64,000 bases of DNA from Spirosoma fluviale (GTDB lineage: Bacteria > Bacteroidota > Bacteroidia > Cytophagales > Spirosomataceae): NCBI RefSeq assembly GCF_900230225.1, contig NZ_OCNH01000001.1, positions 248,001-312,000 on the forward strand. The letters are read 5' to 3'. Positions 55,178-63,477 of this stretch are shown one piece after another. The first letter of the stretch is position 1. Every line of letters starts with the position of its first letter. The position numbers and the translations under genes are program-made. A model generated the notes under the pieces. It was not told the DNA's origin and made no database searches. It saw nothing but the letters and a program-made list of their open reading frames with translations.

Positions 55178-55630
55178 ATGATTGCGGTTATCCAGCGCGT
55201 TTCTCAGGCTTCAGTTGTTATCAATAATCAGGTAAAAGGCCAGATAGGCATTGGGTTTCTGGTTTTGCTTGGTATTACGCATACGGATAATCAGGAGGAT
55301 GTGGACTGGTTGAGCCGAAAAATAATCGGCATGCGAATAATCAATGATGAGCAGGAAAAAATGAATCTCGATTTAGCCGCTGTAGGTGGGGATGTTCTGC
55401 TCATTAGCCAATTTACCCTACAGGCCAGCACCAAAAAAGGTAACCGACCCAGCTTTATTGAAGCCGCCAGGCCAGAGGTTGCTATTCCGCTTTACGAAGC
55501 CATGATTAATCAGTTAACATCCCTGTTGGGCAAGCCGATTCAAACGGGCGAGTTTGGGGCCGATATGAAAGTCTCTCTTCTTAACGATGGACCAGTAACT
55601 ATAGTGATTGACTCGAAAAATCGGATTTAG
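55178..55630 (+). CDS. dtd: D-aminoacyl-tRNA deacylase
   Basis: Dtd removes D-amino acids (and glycine from tRNA-Ala) from wrongly charged tRNAs in the cytosol. The 150-residue length is normal. Motifs: 'MIAVIQRVSQASV' N-terminus, 'GIGFLVLLGITHTD', 'LLISQFTLQASTKKGNRPSF' with the SQFTL and NRP elements, and 'GEFGADMKVSLLNDGPVTI'. It has its own promoter candidate and leads a plus-strand run. Confidence 0.95.
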   Translation: MIAVIQRVSQASVVINNQVKGQIGIGFLVLLGITHTDNQEDVDWLSRKIIGMRIINDEQEKMNLDLAAVGGDVLLISQFTLQASTKKGNRPSFIEAARPEVAIPLYEAMINQLTSLLGKPIQTGEFGADMKVSLLNDGPVTIVIDSKNRI

Positions 55631-55721
55631 CCCAGATCGTTACGAATTTGTTACCACTATCCGTTACTTTTACTAAAAACCAGCCCTTACCTACCGCTTT
55701 GGCGAACAGGTAAATTGCCGA

Positions 55722-56366
55722 ATGGATTTTTTACCACTTGCTATAACCAATTACTCCGACGCCCATACCTCGCCTGAAAGTGAGCTGCTTCAACGGCTCA
55801 ACCGCAATACCCATGCGCATATTATGGCTCCCCGGATGTTGTCAGGCCATATTCAGGGACGTTTCCTGTCGATGGTTTCGTGGATGATTCGCCCCCGGCG
55901 TATTCTGGAAATTGGTACTTACACCGGCTATTCGGCCCTTTGTCTGGCCGAAGGGTTAACGGAAGATGGCCTCCTCATTACAATCGACCAGAACGAGGAA
56001 CTCGAAGACTTTGCCCGGTCGTACTGGCAGCAATCACCGCTGAACTCTAAAATTGACTTTCGGCTCGGGAAGGCCGTGGATATACTGCCAACCTTTACTG
56101 AAACGTTTGACCTTGTGTTCATCGACGCCGACAAACGCAATTTGTCGACCTATTTTGATCAGATTATTGATAAGGTACGACCCGGCGGGTTTATTCTGGC
56201 CGACAACGTTCTATGGAGTGGCAAGGTTGTTGAACCGGTAAAATCATCTGATTTAGATACACTTGCCGTGCTGGCCTTTAACGAAAAGGTTCATAAAGAT
56301 CCGCGTGTGGAGAATGTGCTGCTACCCGTACGAGACGGGATTATGATGCTTAGAAAACGAAATTGA
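55722..56366 (+). CDS. Class I SAM-dependent O-methyltransferase
   Basis: A 214-residue methyltransferase of the caffeoyl-CoA/catechol O-methyltransferase type. SAM-binding motif I is 'ILEIGTYTGYSALCLAEGL', followed by 'LITIDQNEE', 'FRLGKAVDILP', 'DLVFIDADKRNLSTYF' (the metal-site Asp region) and 'GGFILADNVLWSG'. Substrate unknown. It lies 91 bases after dtd, and a lytic transglycosylase gene starts 15 bases after its stop in the same direction. Confidence 0.9.
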   Translation: MDFLPLAITNYSDAHTSPESELLQRLNRNTHAHIMAPRMLSGHIQGRFLSMVSWMIRPRRILEIGTYTGYSALCLAEGLTEDGLLITIDQNEELEDFARSYWQQSPLNSKIDFRLGKAVDILPTFTETFDLVFIDADKRNLSTYFDQIIDKVRPGGFILADNVLWSGKVVEPVKSSDLDTLAVLAFNEKVHKDPRVENVLLPVRDGIMMLRKRN

Positions 56367-56380
56367 TTTTACGGATAACG

Positions 56381-58774
56381 ATGAATAGACTGACCCCTTC
56401 CTTAACTTTTTTCTTCGCTCTGATAAGTCTGATCGCATCAGCGCAGTCTTTATCGGTTCCTGTTGTGCCGGAGCAGGTAACGTTTGCCGACATTTCTGTG
56501 CGACTGGACCCCGATGCCCGGCGTATTGTGCAGCAGGATGTCAACGCACTGTTTGCCAATCGGCAATACTGGGCGGCTAAACTTGATCGGGTTGTGCTGT
56601 ATTTCCCGGTGATCGAGTCGATCTTAATTGATGAAGACGTACCCACGGATTTCAAATACCTCGCCGTTCAGGAGAGCTCACTAACGCCCGACGCCGTTTC
56701 TTCATCCACAGCGGTGGGGTATTGGCAGTTTAAACGCGAAACGGCCACCGACAATGGCATGCGCGTAGATGAGGAAATAGACGAGCGAAAAAGCATTACG
56801 AGCTCAACCCACGGTGCCGCCAAATACCTCAAAAAAAGTAATACGCAGTTCAATAACTGGATAGCATCACTCTATTCGTACTATTTGGGAGCTGGCGGCA
56901 TTTCAAAATTAATTCCGCCCGAATGGGCCTATGCACGTGAGGTAGCGCTGGATGGACGTACCGATCGGTACATCCTGCGCTTCTTTGCGCATAAAGTTGC
57001 CATAGAAAACGCGCTGAAGTCGCACCAGACCAGCAACCGCTTCGCGCTCATTGAGTATCCAAATGGGGGTGGTAAATCCATGAAAGCCATTGCCGAAGAG
57101 CTGGGTGTCGATGAGTTTGAACTGCGTAAATATAATCGGTGGGTGTTAGGCGAGGGTGTACCAACCGATAAAGAGTATATTGTAGCCATACCGGTAGCCA
57201 GCGATCAGATCAATGACATCCGGCAGAAAATAGTTAGCGTTGGTTCGAAAAGAACACCGGCATTTGTTCAGAATGATGTTGGCTTTCCGGTTCTACGTCG
57301 GGTTACAACGGGCCTCAGCAGTAAGAATGATCCAATCTTATACGAAATAAATGGCTTGCCGGGCATCCAGGCGCAACCTGGCGACAATGCTGGCACGCTG
57401 GCCAGAAAGGCTAAAATTAGCCTGTCGAGTTTTCTGCGGTATAACGACATGGGCGATCTGGATCAGATTATTGTCAACGATGTGTATTATCTGGCCAAAA
57501 AGCGTAAAAAAGCGCTGGTTCCCTTTCACACCGTTCGTGATGACGAAACGACGCGCAGTATTTCGCAACGCTATGGTATTCGTTTGAAAAAACTGATGCG
57601 CTATAACCGCCTTGACCGCGTACAAAAACTGGCCGTAGGCCGGGTAATGTGGCTCCGCGAACGGCGGCCTGCCAACAAGCCTATCGAAGTGATTAATTCG
57701 CCTACGCCACCCGTTTACGATCGCACACCAACACCCTCAATCCGGCAGGATGTGGCTTCATCGGGCGGTGCCGCCCGGCCTGTTACGGGCAGTGACGGTG
57801 TGCCCCGCAACGCATCGGAACGAAAGCTATACCAGCCCAAATTGGTGGATGGAGGTATTACACCAAACGACGGTACATCCGAACCGGCTACCCCGCAGCG
57901 GTCGGAACCGCAACGGCCATCTATTCAGCCATCCGGCAATCCAAGTCAGACAATGTCTTCGGGCCGCCCGGTGGTCACTACCCCGCCACCGCGATCAGAA
58001 AGTAGCGATGGCTCACAACGGGTCGTTATTGTCAGAACACCAGATGGACCGGAGCCTACTAAGACCATACCCGTAGCAACTACCCCCGAGCGGGAAAAAC
58101 CGGCTAACACCCCAGTTGTGACAACACCAAAACCAACGCAGACGTACGCTGGCAAACCCAGTTCAAAACCAGCGCCGGTGGCGGATGTAGATATGGGACG
58201 TCCTGAAACCGGTAAATACGAAGGACCTCGTGAACAACAGGCCGATGGGTCACTGACGATTCCGGGGGCCGTACCTACAACCAAAGCGCCACCTCGTCCG
58301 GCTCCTCCGGTAGTCGCTAAAACCGAAACACGCCCAACAGCGTCGGATAGAACCGATATTGACCCTAAGGAGGCTACGACATCGACGCGTTCAGGAGCGG
58401 GGAACCGGTCGGCTGGTACGCACACGGTAGAAGCAGGACAGACGTACTACAGTATCTCGAAGCTGTATGGGTTGACGGTTGATGAGCTACTCTCGCTCAA
58501 CAATCTGACGGCGGATAATAAATTGGAAGTTGGCCAGAAACTGGCGCTGAAACTCACTCCCGGCGGTCGGTTGGTGCAACCATCGGCAACAGACAAAGCG
58601 TCGTCGGCTGCTGAGTCGGCGTCGGGTGTCACGTATCATACCGTTGCAAAAGGAGAAACCATGTTCCGCATTTCGCAAATTTATGGTGTGACCGTAGAGC
58701 AGATTCAGTCCTGGAATAAACTAACGGATGTAGGCGTAAAAGTGGGGCAGAAGATTAAAATCGTAAAGCCCTGA
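56381..58774 (+). CDS. LysM lytic transglycosylase (MltD-like)
   Basis: A 797-residue exported murein-cleaving enzyme. Order: signal peptide (1-22), a short linker, an SLT domain (about 70-220) with catalytic Glu98 in 'YLAVQESSL' and 'AVGYWQF', then degenerate LysM-like repeats (about 240-430), a long Pro/Thr/Ser-rich linker (about 435-670) and two clear LysM domains near the C-terminus ('THTVEAGQTYYSISKLYGL', 'TYHTVAKGETMFRISQIYG'). LysM modules bind peptidoglycan GlcNAc. The ATG at 56381 is preferred to an upstream TTG. The linker is unusually long. Confidence 0.9.
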   Translation: MNRLTPSLTFFFALISLIASAQSLSVPVVPEQVTFADISVRLDPDARRIVQQDVNALFANRQYWAAKLDRVVLYFPVIESILIDEDVPTDFKYLAVQESSLTPDAVSSSTAVGYWQFKRETATDNGMRVDEEIDERKSITSSTHGAAKYLKKSNTQFNNWIASLYSYYLGAGGISKLIPPEWAYAREVALDGRTDRYILRFFAHKVAIENALKSHQTSNRFALIEYPNGGGKSMKAIAEELGVDEFELRKYNRWVLGEGVPTDKEYIVAIPVASDQINDIRQKIVSVGSKRTPAFVQNDVGFPVLRRVTTGLSSKNDPILYEINGLPGIQAQPGDNAGTLARKAKISLSSFLRYNDMGDLDQIIVNDVYYLAKKRKKALVPFHTVRDDETTRSISQRYGIRLKKLMRYNRLDRVQKLAVGRVMWLRERRPANKPIEVINSPTPPVYDRTPTPSIRQDVASSGGAARPVTGSDGVPRNASERKLYQPKLVDGGITPNDGTSEPATPQRSEPQRPSIQPSGNPSQTMSSGRPVVTTPPPRSESSDGSQRVVIVRTPDGPEPTKTIPVATTPEREKPANTPVVTTPKPTQTYAGKPSSKPAPVADVDMGRPETGKYEGPREQQADGSLTIPGAVPTTKAPPRPAPPVVAKTETRPTASDRTDIDPKEATTSTRSGAGNRSAGTHTVEAGQTYYSISKLYGLTVDELLSLNNLTADNKLEVGQKLALKLTPGGRLVQPSATDKASSAAESASGVTYHTVAKGETMFRISQIYGVTVEQIQSWNKLTDVGVKVGQKIKIVKP

Positions 58775-58796
58775 TAGGCGGATGTTTCCGGTAGTC

Positions 58797-58827
58797 AAAA
58801 AGCTGTTCCCATTCGGAGCAGCTTTTT
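58797..58827 (+). terminator. Terminator hairpin after the transglycosylase
   Basis: Arms 58797-58809 and 58815-58827 pair with one mismatch around a 5-base loop and end in a T-run. It lies 22 bases after the transglycosylase stop. Confidence 0.75.
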
Positions 58828-58882
58828 GTTTAATGAGCAGGACATCATCAAAATTTGCCAGTCACCCTGTATCTTTACATAC

Positions 58883-59458
58883 ATGATACTCATTGACAAT
58901 ACCTGCATTAGCGACGACGTCGCCGAAAAGTTCTTTGTCTGTAACTTAGATAAATGCAAAGGAGCCTGCTGCGTTGAAGGCGACATGGGAGCGCCCCTGG
59001 AAGGTGACGAACCGGCTATTTTAGATCGTATTTACGAGGATATAAAACCTTACTTATCGCCCGAAGGCATTCGGGTTATTGAGCAGAAGGGGGGATACGA
59101 ATCCGACCATGATGGTGGTTTTGTAACCAATACTGTAGGTGGCCGGGAATGTGTGTATGCTACCTGGAACAAACAGGGTATTCTGAAATGCGGCATTGAA
59201 GAAGCTTATAACGATGGAAAAGTAGATTGGAAGAAACCAATTTCGTGCCATCTGTACCCCATTCGAGTTACAAAATACGAGTCGTTTCACGCGCTCAACT
59301 ACGACCGTTGGCCTATCTGTAGCCCCGCCTGTGGCTTTGGCGAACAACTGAATGTACCCATCTATAAGTTTGTTCGCGAAGCACTCATTCGCGCGTATGG
59401 CGAAGAATGGTACGGTCGGTTATCAAAGGCAATCGAAGAAAAGGACAGCGCCGAATAA
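58883..59458 (+). CDS. DUF3109 family cysteine-rich protein
   Basis: A 191-residue cytosolic protein of the DUF3109 family, widespread in Bacteroidota. The N-terminal cluster CNLDKCKGACCVEGDMGAP and later 'GRECVYATWNKQGILKCGIEE', 'ISCHLYPIRV' and 'ICSPACGFGEQ' give about nine cysteines, likely binding an iron-sulfur cluster or zinc, as in YkgJ-type proteins. The start at 58883 (MILIDNTCISDDV) is chosen; upstream frame is part of a terminator. Function unknown. Confidence 0.85.
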   Translation: MILIDNTCISDDVAEKFFVCNLDKCKGACCVEGDMGAPLEGDEPAILDRIYEDIKPYLSPEGIRVIEQKGGYESDHDGGFVTNTVGGRECVYATWNKQGILKCGIEEAYNDGKVDWKKPISCHLYPIRVTKYESFHALNYDRWPICSPACGFGEQLNVPIYKFVREALIRAYGEEWYGRLSKAIEEKDSAE

Positions 59459-59485
59459 AGCGGTTTCTGCTGTACATAGGTAGTG

Positions 59486-59971
59486 CTACCGTTGTGGTGG
59501 CACTGACGTACGTATGTATCGCTTGGCGCGTAGATTTTCGTCGTGTGCGGGTTGAGTGAAATATTCTTTGAGAAGCAGATCAATAAACCGGGTTACGCTG
59601 TTGTGAATCAGGCTTTCATCGACCTGCCCCGGCTCAACTGTATGTAAATCTGCATACGTCAGAGCGCGGGCTTCCGGGTTGTGTAATGTTGTATAATAGG
59701 TTACGTGAATAGAGACGAGACTGTTATAAGCCAGCCGAAAAGTTAGCGCAGCTAGTTCCTGCTCCTGGTCATCGTTAATTCTGAGTTGAACAGATTCAGC
59801 GTTGACTTCGTGGAAAAGCCAGTTTATATCAGCTCCCGTTTGAACCTGCTTTAAGGTGGCCTCCAGCAAAGGGCGGGTCTTTTTTTGCCAGTAAAAATGA
59901 TTACTCTGTACCTTTTCCAGGGCTTCCTGGAGGGTTTGGGCTTTTCGCAGGACTTGCTCGAAAGTTGTCAT
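59486..59971 (-). CDS. Hypothetical protein, 161 aa
   Basis: A 161-residue protein that I do not recognise. It begins MTTFEQVLRKAQTLQEALEK, has no signal or membrane segment, is rich in Leu, Gln, Glu, His and Thr, and is mostly helical by pattern. Its stop is 27 bases from the convergent DUF3109 stop. Divergent from the alkyltransferase-like gene. Confidence 0.55.
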   Translation of the reverse strand: MTTFEQVLRKAQTLQEALEKVQSNHFYWQKKTRPLLEATLKQVQTGADINWLFHEVNAESVQLRINDDQEQELAALTFRLAYNSLVSIHVTYYTTLHNPEARALTYADLHTVEPGQVDESLIHNSVTRFIDLLLKEYFTQPAHDENLRAKRYIRTSVPPQR

Positions 59972-60147
59972 AGGAGTTAGCTGTTAAGGACTTAACTAAG
60001 GTACTCACTTCTTCTGCTTCTGATGCCCCGTTTAATAGACTTGTCTGCACCGGCATGTTACTCGGGCAAACGAAATCTCCAGCCTCTATGCAGCCATTAT
60101 TCCTACTATTATAGCCGTTTTGTACGCTCAAGAGCGACTTATAAGAT

Positions 60148-60483
60148 ATGCCGGAACAGCGCGATTATTTTGAGGAAGTTTATGAGGTTGTACGACTTGT
60201 GCCAAAAGGCCGCGTAACAACCTATGGTACCATAGCCCGTTACCTGAGTTTGCGGGCGGGTGCCCGCATGGTGGGCTGGGCCATGAATGGCTGCCACAAC
60301 CGCCCCGATGTTCCCGCGCACCGGGTTGTCAACCGCATTGGGGTGTTATCGGGAAAGCATTTCTTTGGTGGGCCAACCATTATGCAGCAATTGCTGGAAG
60401 ATGAAGGCGTACACGTTGAAGATGATCGGGTAGTTGATTTTAAGAAGCTTCTTTGGGACCCCGCTGTAGAGCTGGATCTGTAG
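60148..60483 (+). CDS. Alkyltransferase-like (ATL/MGMT family) protein
   Basis: A 111-residue MGMT-fold protein. The DNA-binding helix motif 'GRVTTYGTIARYL' is intact, but the active-site 'PCHRV' reads 'PAHRVV' with Ala57 in place of the alkyl-accepting Cys. That is the mark of alkyltransferase-like proteins, which bind O6-alkylguanine and hand it to nucleotide excision repair instead of repairing it directly. It has no N-terminal MGMT domain. Single gene. Confidence 0.9.
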   Translation: MPEQRDYFEEVYEVVRLVPKGRVTTYGTIARYLSLRAGARMVGWAMNGCHNRPDVPAHRVVNRIGVLSGKHFFGGPTIMQQLLEDEGVHVEDDRVVDFKKLLWDPAVELDL

Positions 60484-60543
60484 CTCCTACGTTGTGCAGA
60501 CAGTTAAGTATGATGGACAGAGGCCACCGGATACAGCGATTTT

Positions 60544-60605
60544 GTACCCATGGCTTCAGCCCGTGTAGTACTTACAAGCAAACACGGGCTGAAGCCCATG
60601 GGTAC
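60544..60605. repeat. REP-like hairpin with 'gcttcagccc' core
   Basis: Arms 60544-60566 and 60582-60605 match over 23 bases with one bulged base and a 15-base loop. The word cacgggctgaagcc and its complement resemble REP-family palindromes. It sits between the convergent ATL gene and the siroheme-type gene (stop 60608) and could serve as terminator for both. Confidence 0.65.
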
Positions 60606-60607
60606 GT

Positions 60608-61174
60608 TTATTTCAACACCTTCGTAATCTCGTTTAGTTTCTCCATTTTCTGCACGAAATCACCCTTGAGTTGATTCCGGATAGCAGTCAGGTTATCGAG
60701 CGTTTCCTGCAAACTGTCGGGCAGGATCTCTTCCAGCACTTCCCGGAATCGTTTGGCAAAGGTGGGCGATTTGCCATTGGTGGATATAGCGATTTTTAAA
60801 TCCCCTTTTTTAACAACTGAGCTGAGGTAGAAATCGCACAGATCGGGCGTGTCGGCAACGTTGACCAGAATCCGATGAGTTTTACAATCGGTCTGTACCA
60901 GCCGGTTAACGGCTTTATCGTTCGTGCCAACTATAACGAGGTCTTTATCCGATAAATACAGACTATGATACGGCTCCTGGATAAGTTCCAGTTTAGGAAA
61001 GCGGGTTGTCATTTCCCGAATTTCCTCCCGAATTTCAGGAGCCAACAGCGTAACGCGGGCTTCAGGCGAATTACCAAGCAGGGCTGTGAGTTTTTCCAGA
61101 CCAACGTAGCCCCCGCCCACAATCAAGATGTGCAGATTCTCAGCTTTAACGAAAATGGGGAAGAGGGTATTCAT
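60608..61174 (-). CDS. Precorrin-2 dehydrogenase/sirohydrochlorin ferrochelatase-like protein (CysG-N/Met8 type)
   Basis: A 188-residue NAD-dependent enzyme for siroheme synthesis, with a Rossmann motif 'LHILIVGGGYVGLEKLTALL' (about 14-33), 'DLVIVGTNDKAVN', and 'LVNVADTPDLCDFYLSSVVKKGDLKIAISTNGKSPTFAKRFRE' (in part), typical of the CysG N-terminal module. The methyltransferase half is not fused. Siroheme serves sulfite or nitrite reductase; neither gene is in the window. Confidence 0.85.
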   Translation of the reverse strand: MNTLFPIFVKAENLHILIVGGGYVGLEKLTALLGNSPEARVTLLAPEIREEIREMTTRFPKLELIQEPYHSLYLSDKDLVIVGTNDKAVNRLVQTDCKTHRILVNVADTPDLCDFYLSSVVKKGDLKIAISTNGKSPTFAKRFREVLEEILPDSLQETLDNLTAIRNQLKGDFVQKMEKLNEITKVLK

Positions 61175-61198
61175 GGGAAAAGTGGCAGGTTATCAAAC

Positions 61199-61276
61199 AA
61201 TAAGTGGTAAGCGATCAGCTAGTAGGTTGCCCATTGACAAACTTACCACTTGTTCACTTACCACTTACTACTTATT
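61199..61276. repeat. Inverted 'taagtggtaag' repeats upstream of the siroheme gene
   Basis: aataagtggtaagc (about 61199-61212) is answered by cttaccacttgttcacttaccactt (in two copies, about 61243-61267). The following word ccacttactactta also occurs at 22269-22282, so it is a dispersed repeat type of this genome. Confidence 0.55.
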
Positions 61277-61305
61277 CAAATACTACTTGGCAACCTAGTG
61301 CTTAA

Positions 61306-62193
61306 TTAAAACTTAAAGCCAAGGTTTACGCCCAAAATCCGGCGTTTACTGTTACCGCTGGTCAACACATCGGCAAAACCATAGTGGTATACAAAATCAA
61401 GCATGATTGGACCCGCATCGAAACCCAGATTGGCCAGCCCGTTAACCGTTGCTGCCTGGAAATCGGCGTTGCCTAAGTTAAAGTCATTTTTGTCGGTACT
61501 GAGTGGCGTTGCGTATTCTGCACCCACTGCCAGCCGAATACCCGATACACCCCGGTCTGACTGCGCCAGTTTTACACCGATGTAAGCCGGAATATGAAGG
61601 TAACGCTGATCGATGTTGCCCGTAATGTCACTAACGCCGGTTACCTGACCATCACCTGCCTGAAAGAATTGCGAGCTGGAAGCCAGATATTCGGCCCCTA
61701 CTTGTCCGTAAACCCGGCCACCGCCCCGCACAAGGAAGCCAAGCTGATACCCTAGTCGGCCAGTCAGGCCTTCACCATTTACGGTTTCGCCTTCAAAACG
61801 GGTTGAGTTAGCACCGCCATAAACACCAAACGTGAAGTGTTTGTAGTTTTCGCGACGTTCCTGACGCTCACTAACGACCTGATTCCGCATTCCGTCTTCG
61901 AACCCCTCGTCGTAGGCTTTGCTTAAGTCACGCTCGTCGTACATCTCACGACGGCTGTCACCGCGCCGGTCTTCATAACGGTTATTGTATTTTGGCTCTT
62001 CCTGCTCACGACGGTTGTATTCGCGCCGTTCGTCGAGCCGGTCTTCCAGACGTCGGTCGTCCCGGCGTTCATCCCGACGGGATGGCCGGTCATATTGGTC
62101 GTAGCGGTCGTTGTACGAGTTTTGCTGGCCAAACACCAGACTAGTGCTGCACATACCTGCCGCAAGCAGGATCGATTTCGTTAACGTTTTCAT
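61306..62193 (-). CDS. Outer-membrane barrel with highly charged N-terminal region
   Basis: A 295-residue exported protein: signal peptide (about 1-22), a polyampholyte stretch from about 25 to 115 rich in Arg, Asp, Glu and Tyr ('DERRDDRRLEDRLDERREYN'), then a PorT/outer-membrane-beta-barrel domain (about 117-295, 'FTFGVYGGANSTRFEG', 'GFLVRGGGRVYGQVGAEYLASSS', in part, ending 'RRILGVNLGFKF'). The barrel is paralogous to that encoded at 62420-63319, while the N-terminal part is entirely different. Function unknown. Confidence 0.8.
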   Translation of the reverse strand: MKTLTKSILLAAGMCSTSLVFGQQNSYNDRYDQYDRPSRRDERRDDRRLEDRLDERREYNRREQEEPKYNNRYEDRRGDSRREMYDERDLSKAYDEGFEDGMRNQVVSERQERRENYKHFTFGVYGGANSTRFEGETVNGEGLTGRLGYQLGFLVRGGGRVYGQVGAEYLASSSQFFQAGDGQVTGVSDITGNIDQRYLHIPAYIGVKLAQSDRGVSGIRLAVGAEYATPLSTDKNDFNLGNADFQAATVNGLANLGFDAGPIMLDFVYHYGFADVLTSGNSKRRILGVNLGFKF

Positions 62194-62363
62194 AACTTGT
62201 CAAGTTGAGTATTTAGGGATACAACCGTACACAATCGGTAATGTTTGTAAAAATGAGGAAGCATTTTTAGTATTAATTTCAATAAATTACTGATAATCAG
62301 TAATTTATTTTGAGAGAATAGGGACATTCTCCGAATTTATTTATCGTTGCTTTTCAGTCTTAA

Positions 62364-62405
62364 GCAAGTAAAAGCCGCCTTCGTTGGAAGGCGGCTTTTA
62401 CTTGC
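62364..62405 (-). terminator. Terminator hairpin between the two barrel genes
   Basis: Arms 62364-62381 and 62388-62405 (18 bp, perfect) with a 6-base loop and T-runs on both exits. It lies 15 bases after the stop of the upstream barrel gene (minus strand). Confidence 0.82.
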
Positions 62406-62419
62406 CAAAGGCAGTGCGA

Positions 62420-63319
62420 TTAGAACTTGAAACCTACACTAGCGCTCAGGATACGACGTGCCGAACCGGCAAAACCTGTCGATACCGAAGAATTGTTGGT
62501 TGGGTTTTTGATCGAATCACTCAAACCATAGTGGTAGGTCAGGTCAATAAGCAGGGGACCAATGTCGAAGCCAAGCTGGCCCAGCGCATTGAATGTACCA
62601 CTCTTGATTTCTGAGTTTGTCAGGTTAAAGTCACCACTGTTCGAATTGATTCGGTTGGCATATTCAAGACCTGCCTGCAGGCGAATTGCCGAAATGCCAC
62701 GATCCGATTCAAGCAATTTATAACCGATATAAACCGGGATCTGAACGTACTGAATGTTGATCTGGTCCTGAATCTGCGATGGGGTAGCACCATCACCACG
62801 GGTGAAGTAGTTCGAGCTGGAAGCAAAATACTCACCACCTATCTGACCGAACAAACGGCCACCACCCCGTACAAAGAAACCAGCCTGATAACCTATGCGC
62901 CCCGAAATGTCACCACCGGTTGTTTCACCTTTCAGCTTGGTAGAGTTAAGACCAGCGTAAATACCGAACACAAAGTTTTTATAGTCTTTAGTTGCCTTTA
63001 CACGGTCCGGGCTATCCGTTGTGCTGTAGGTCGACGTGGTCGTGGTTGTACCATCGGTCGATGGAGCACTGTTGGTAGAATACGTACTGTTAGGCGTCGT
63101 AGCACTGTTGTTCATTGACCCATTGGTCGTAGTCGGGCTGTTGTTGCTCATCGAATTCGAATTGTTGTTCATCGAATTCGTGCTGTCTGTCGTCACCGGT
63201 GAGGTGTACGTTGGGTTCGCGGTTGTACTGGTTGTCGAGTACGTGTTGGTTGTAGTTTGGGCATTTGCAATGCCGATACCACATAGGCAAACTGCCAGAA
63301 TGGAGAATTGACGTTTCAT
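62420..63319 (-). CDS. Outer-membrane barrel with Thr/Ser/Asn-rich N-terminal region
   Basis: A 299-residue exported protein: signal peptide (MKRQFSILAVCLCGIGIANAQ), a low-complexity stretch (about 22-105) almost wholly of Thr, Ser, Asn, Pro and Gly, then a barrel (about 112-299, 'FVFGIYAGLNSTKLKG', 'AGFFVRGGGRLFGQIGGEYFASSS', in part, 'RRILSASVGFKF'). It aligns closely with the barrel of the next gene. The ATG at 63319 is preferred to the longer frame because it gives a good signal peptide. Confidence 0.8.
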   Translation of the reverse strand: MKRQFSILAVCLCGIGIANAQTTTNTYSTTSTTANPTYTSPVTTDSTNSMNNNSNSMSNNSPTTTNGSMNNSATTPNSTYSTNSAPSTDGTTTTTSTYSTTDSPDRVKATKDYKNFVFGIYAGLNSTKLKGETTGGDISGRIGYQAGFFVRGGGRLFGQIGGEYFASSSNYFTRGDGATPSQIQDQINIQYVQIPVYIGYKLLESDRGISAIRLQAGLEYANRINSNSGDFNLTNSEIKSGTFNALGQLGFDIGPLLIDLTYHYGLSDSIKNPTNNSSVSTGFAGSARRILSASVGFKF

Positions 63320-63477
63320 GACTTTTGTTTGATACGTTGAGTTAGACAAAAAAAGGGCGTAATAAAGATTACACCCCATTAACAGACGGTTATCAGACAA
63401 TGTTTAGAACTATTCCAATTCCTCAAAAAATTTAATATCTCCGATACACCCCGAAATCACTTTAATTAGTGATAACG

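Noticed and set aside
57946-58425. 159-codon minus-strand frame in the transglycosylase linker
   Set aside because: It is antisense to the Pro/Thr-rich linker, and its Gly/Ser-rich translation follows from that.
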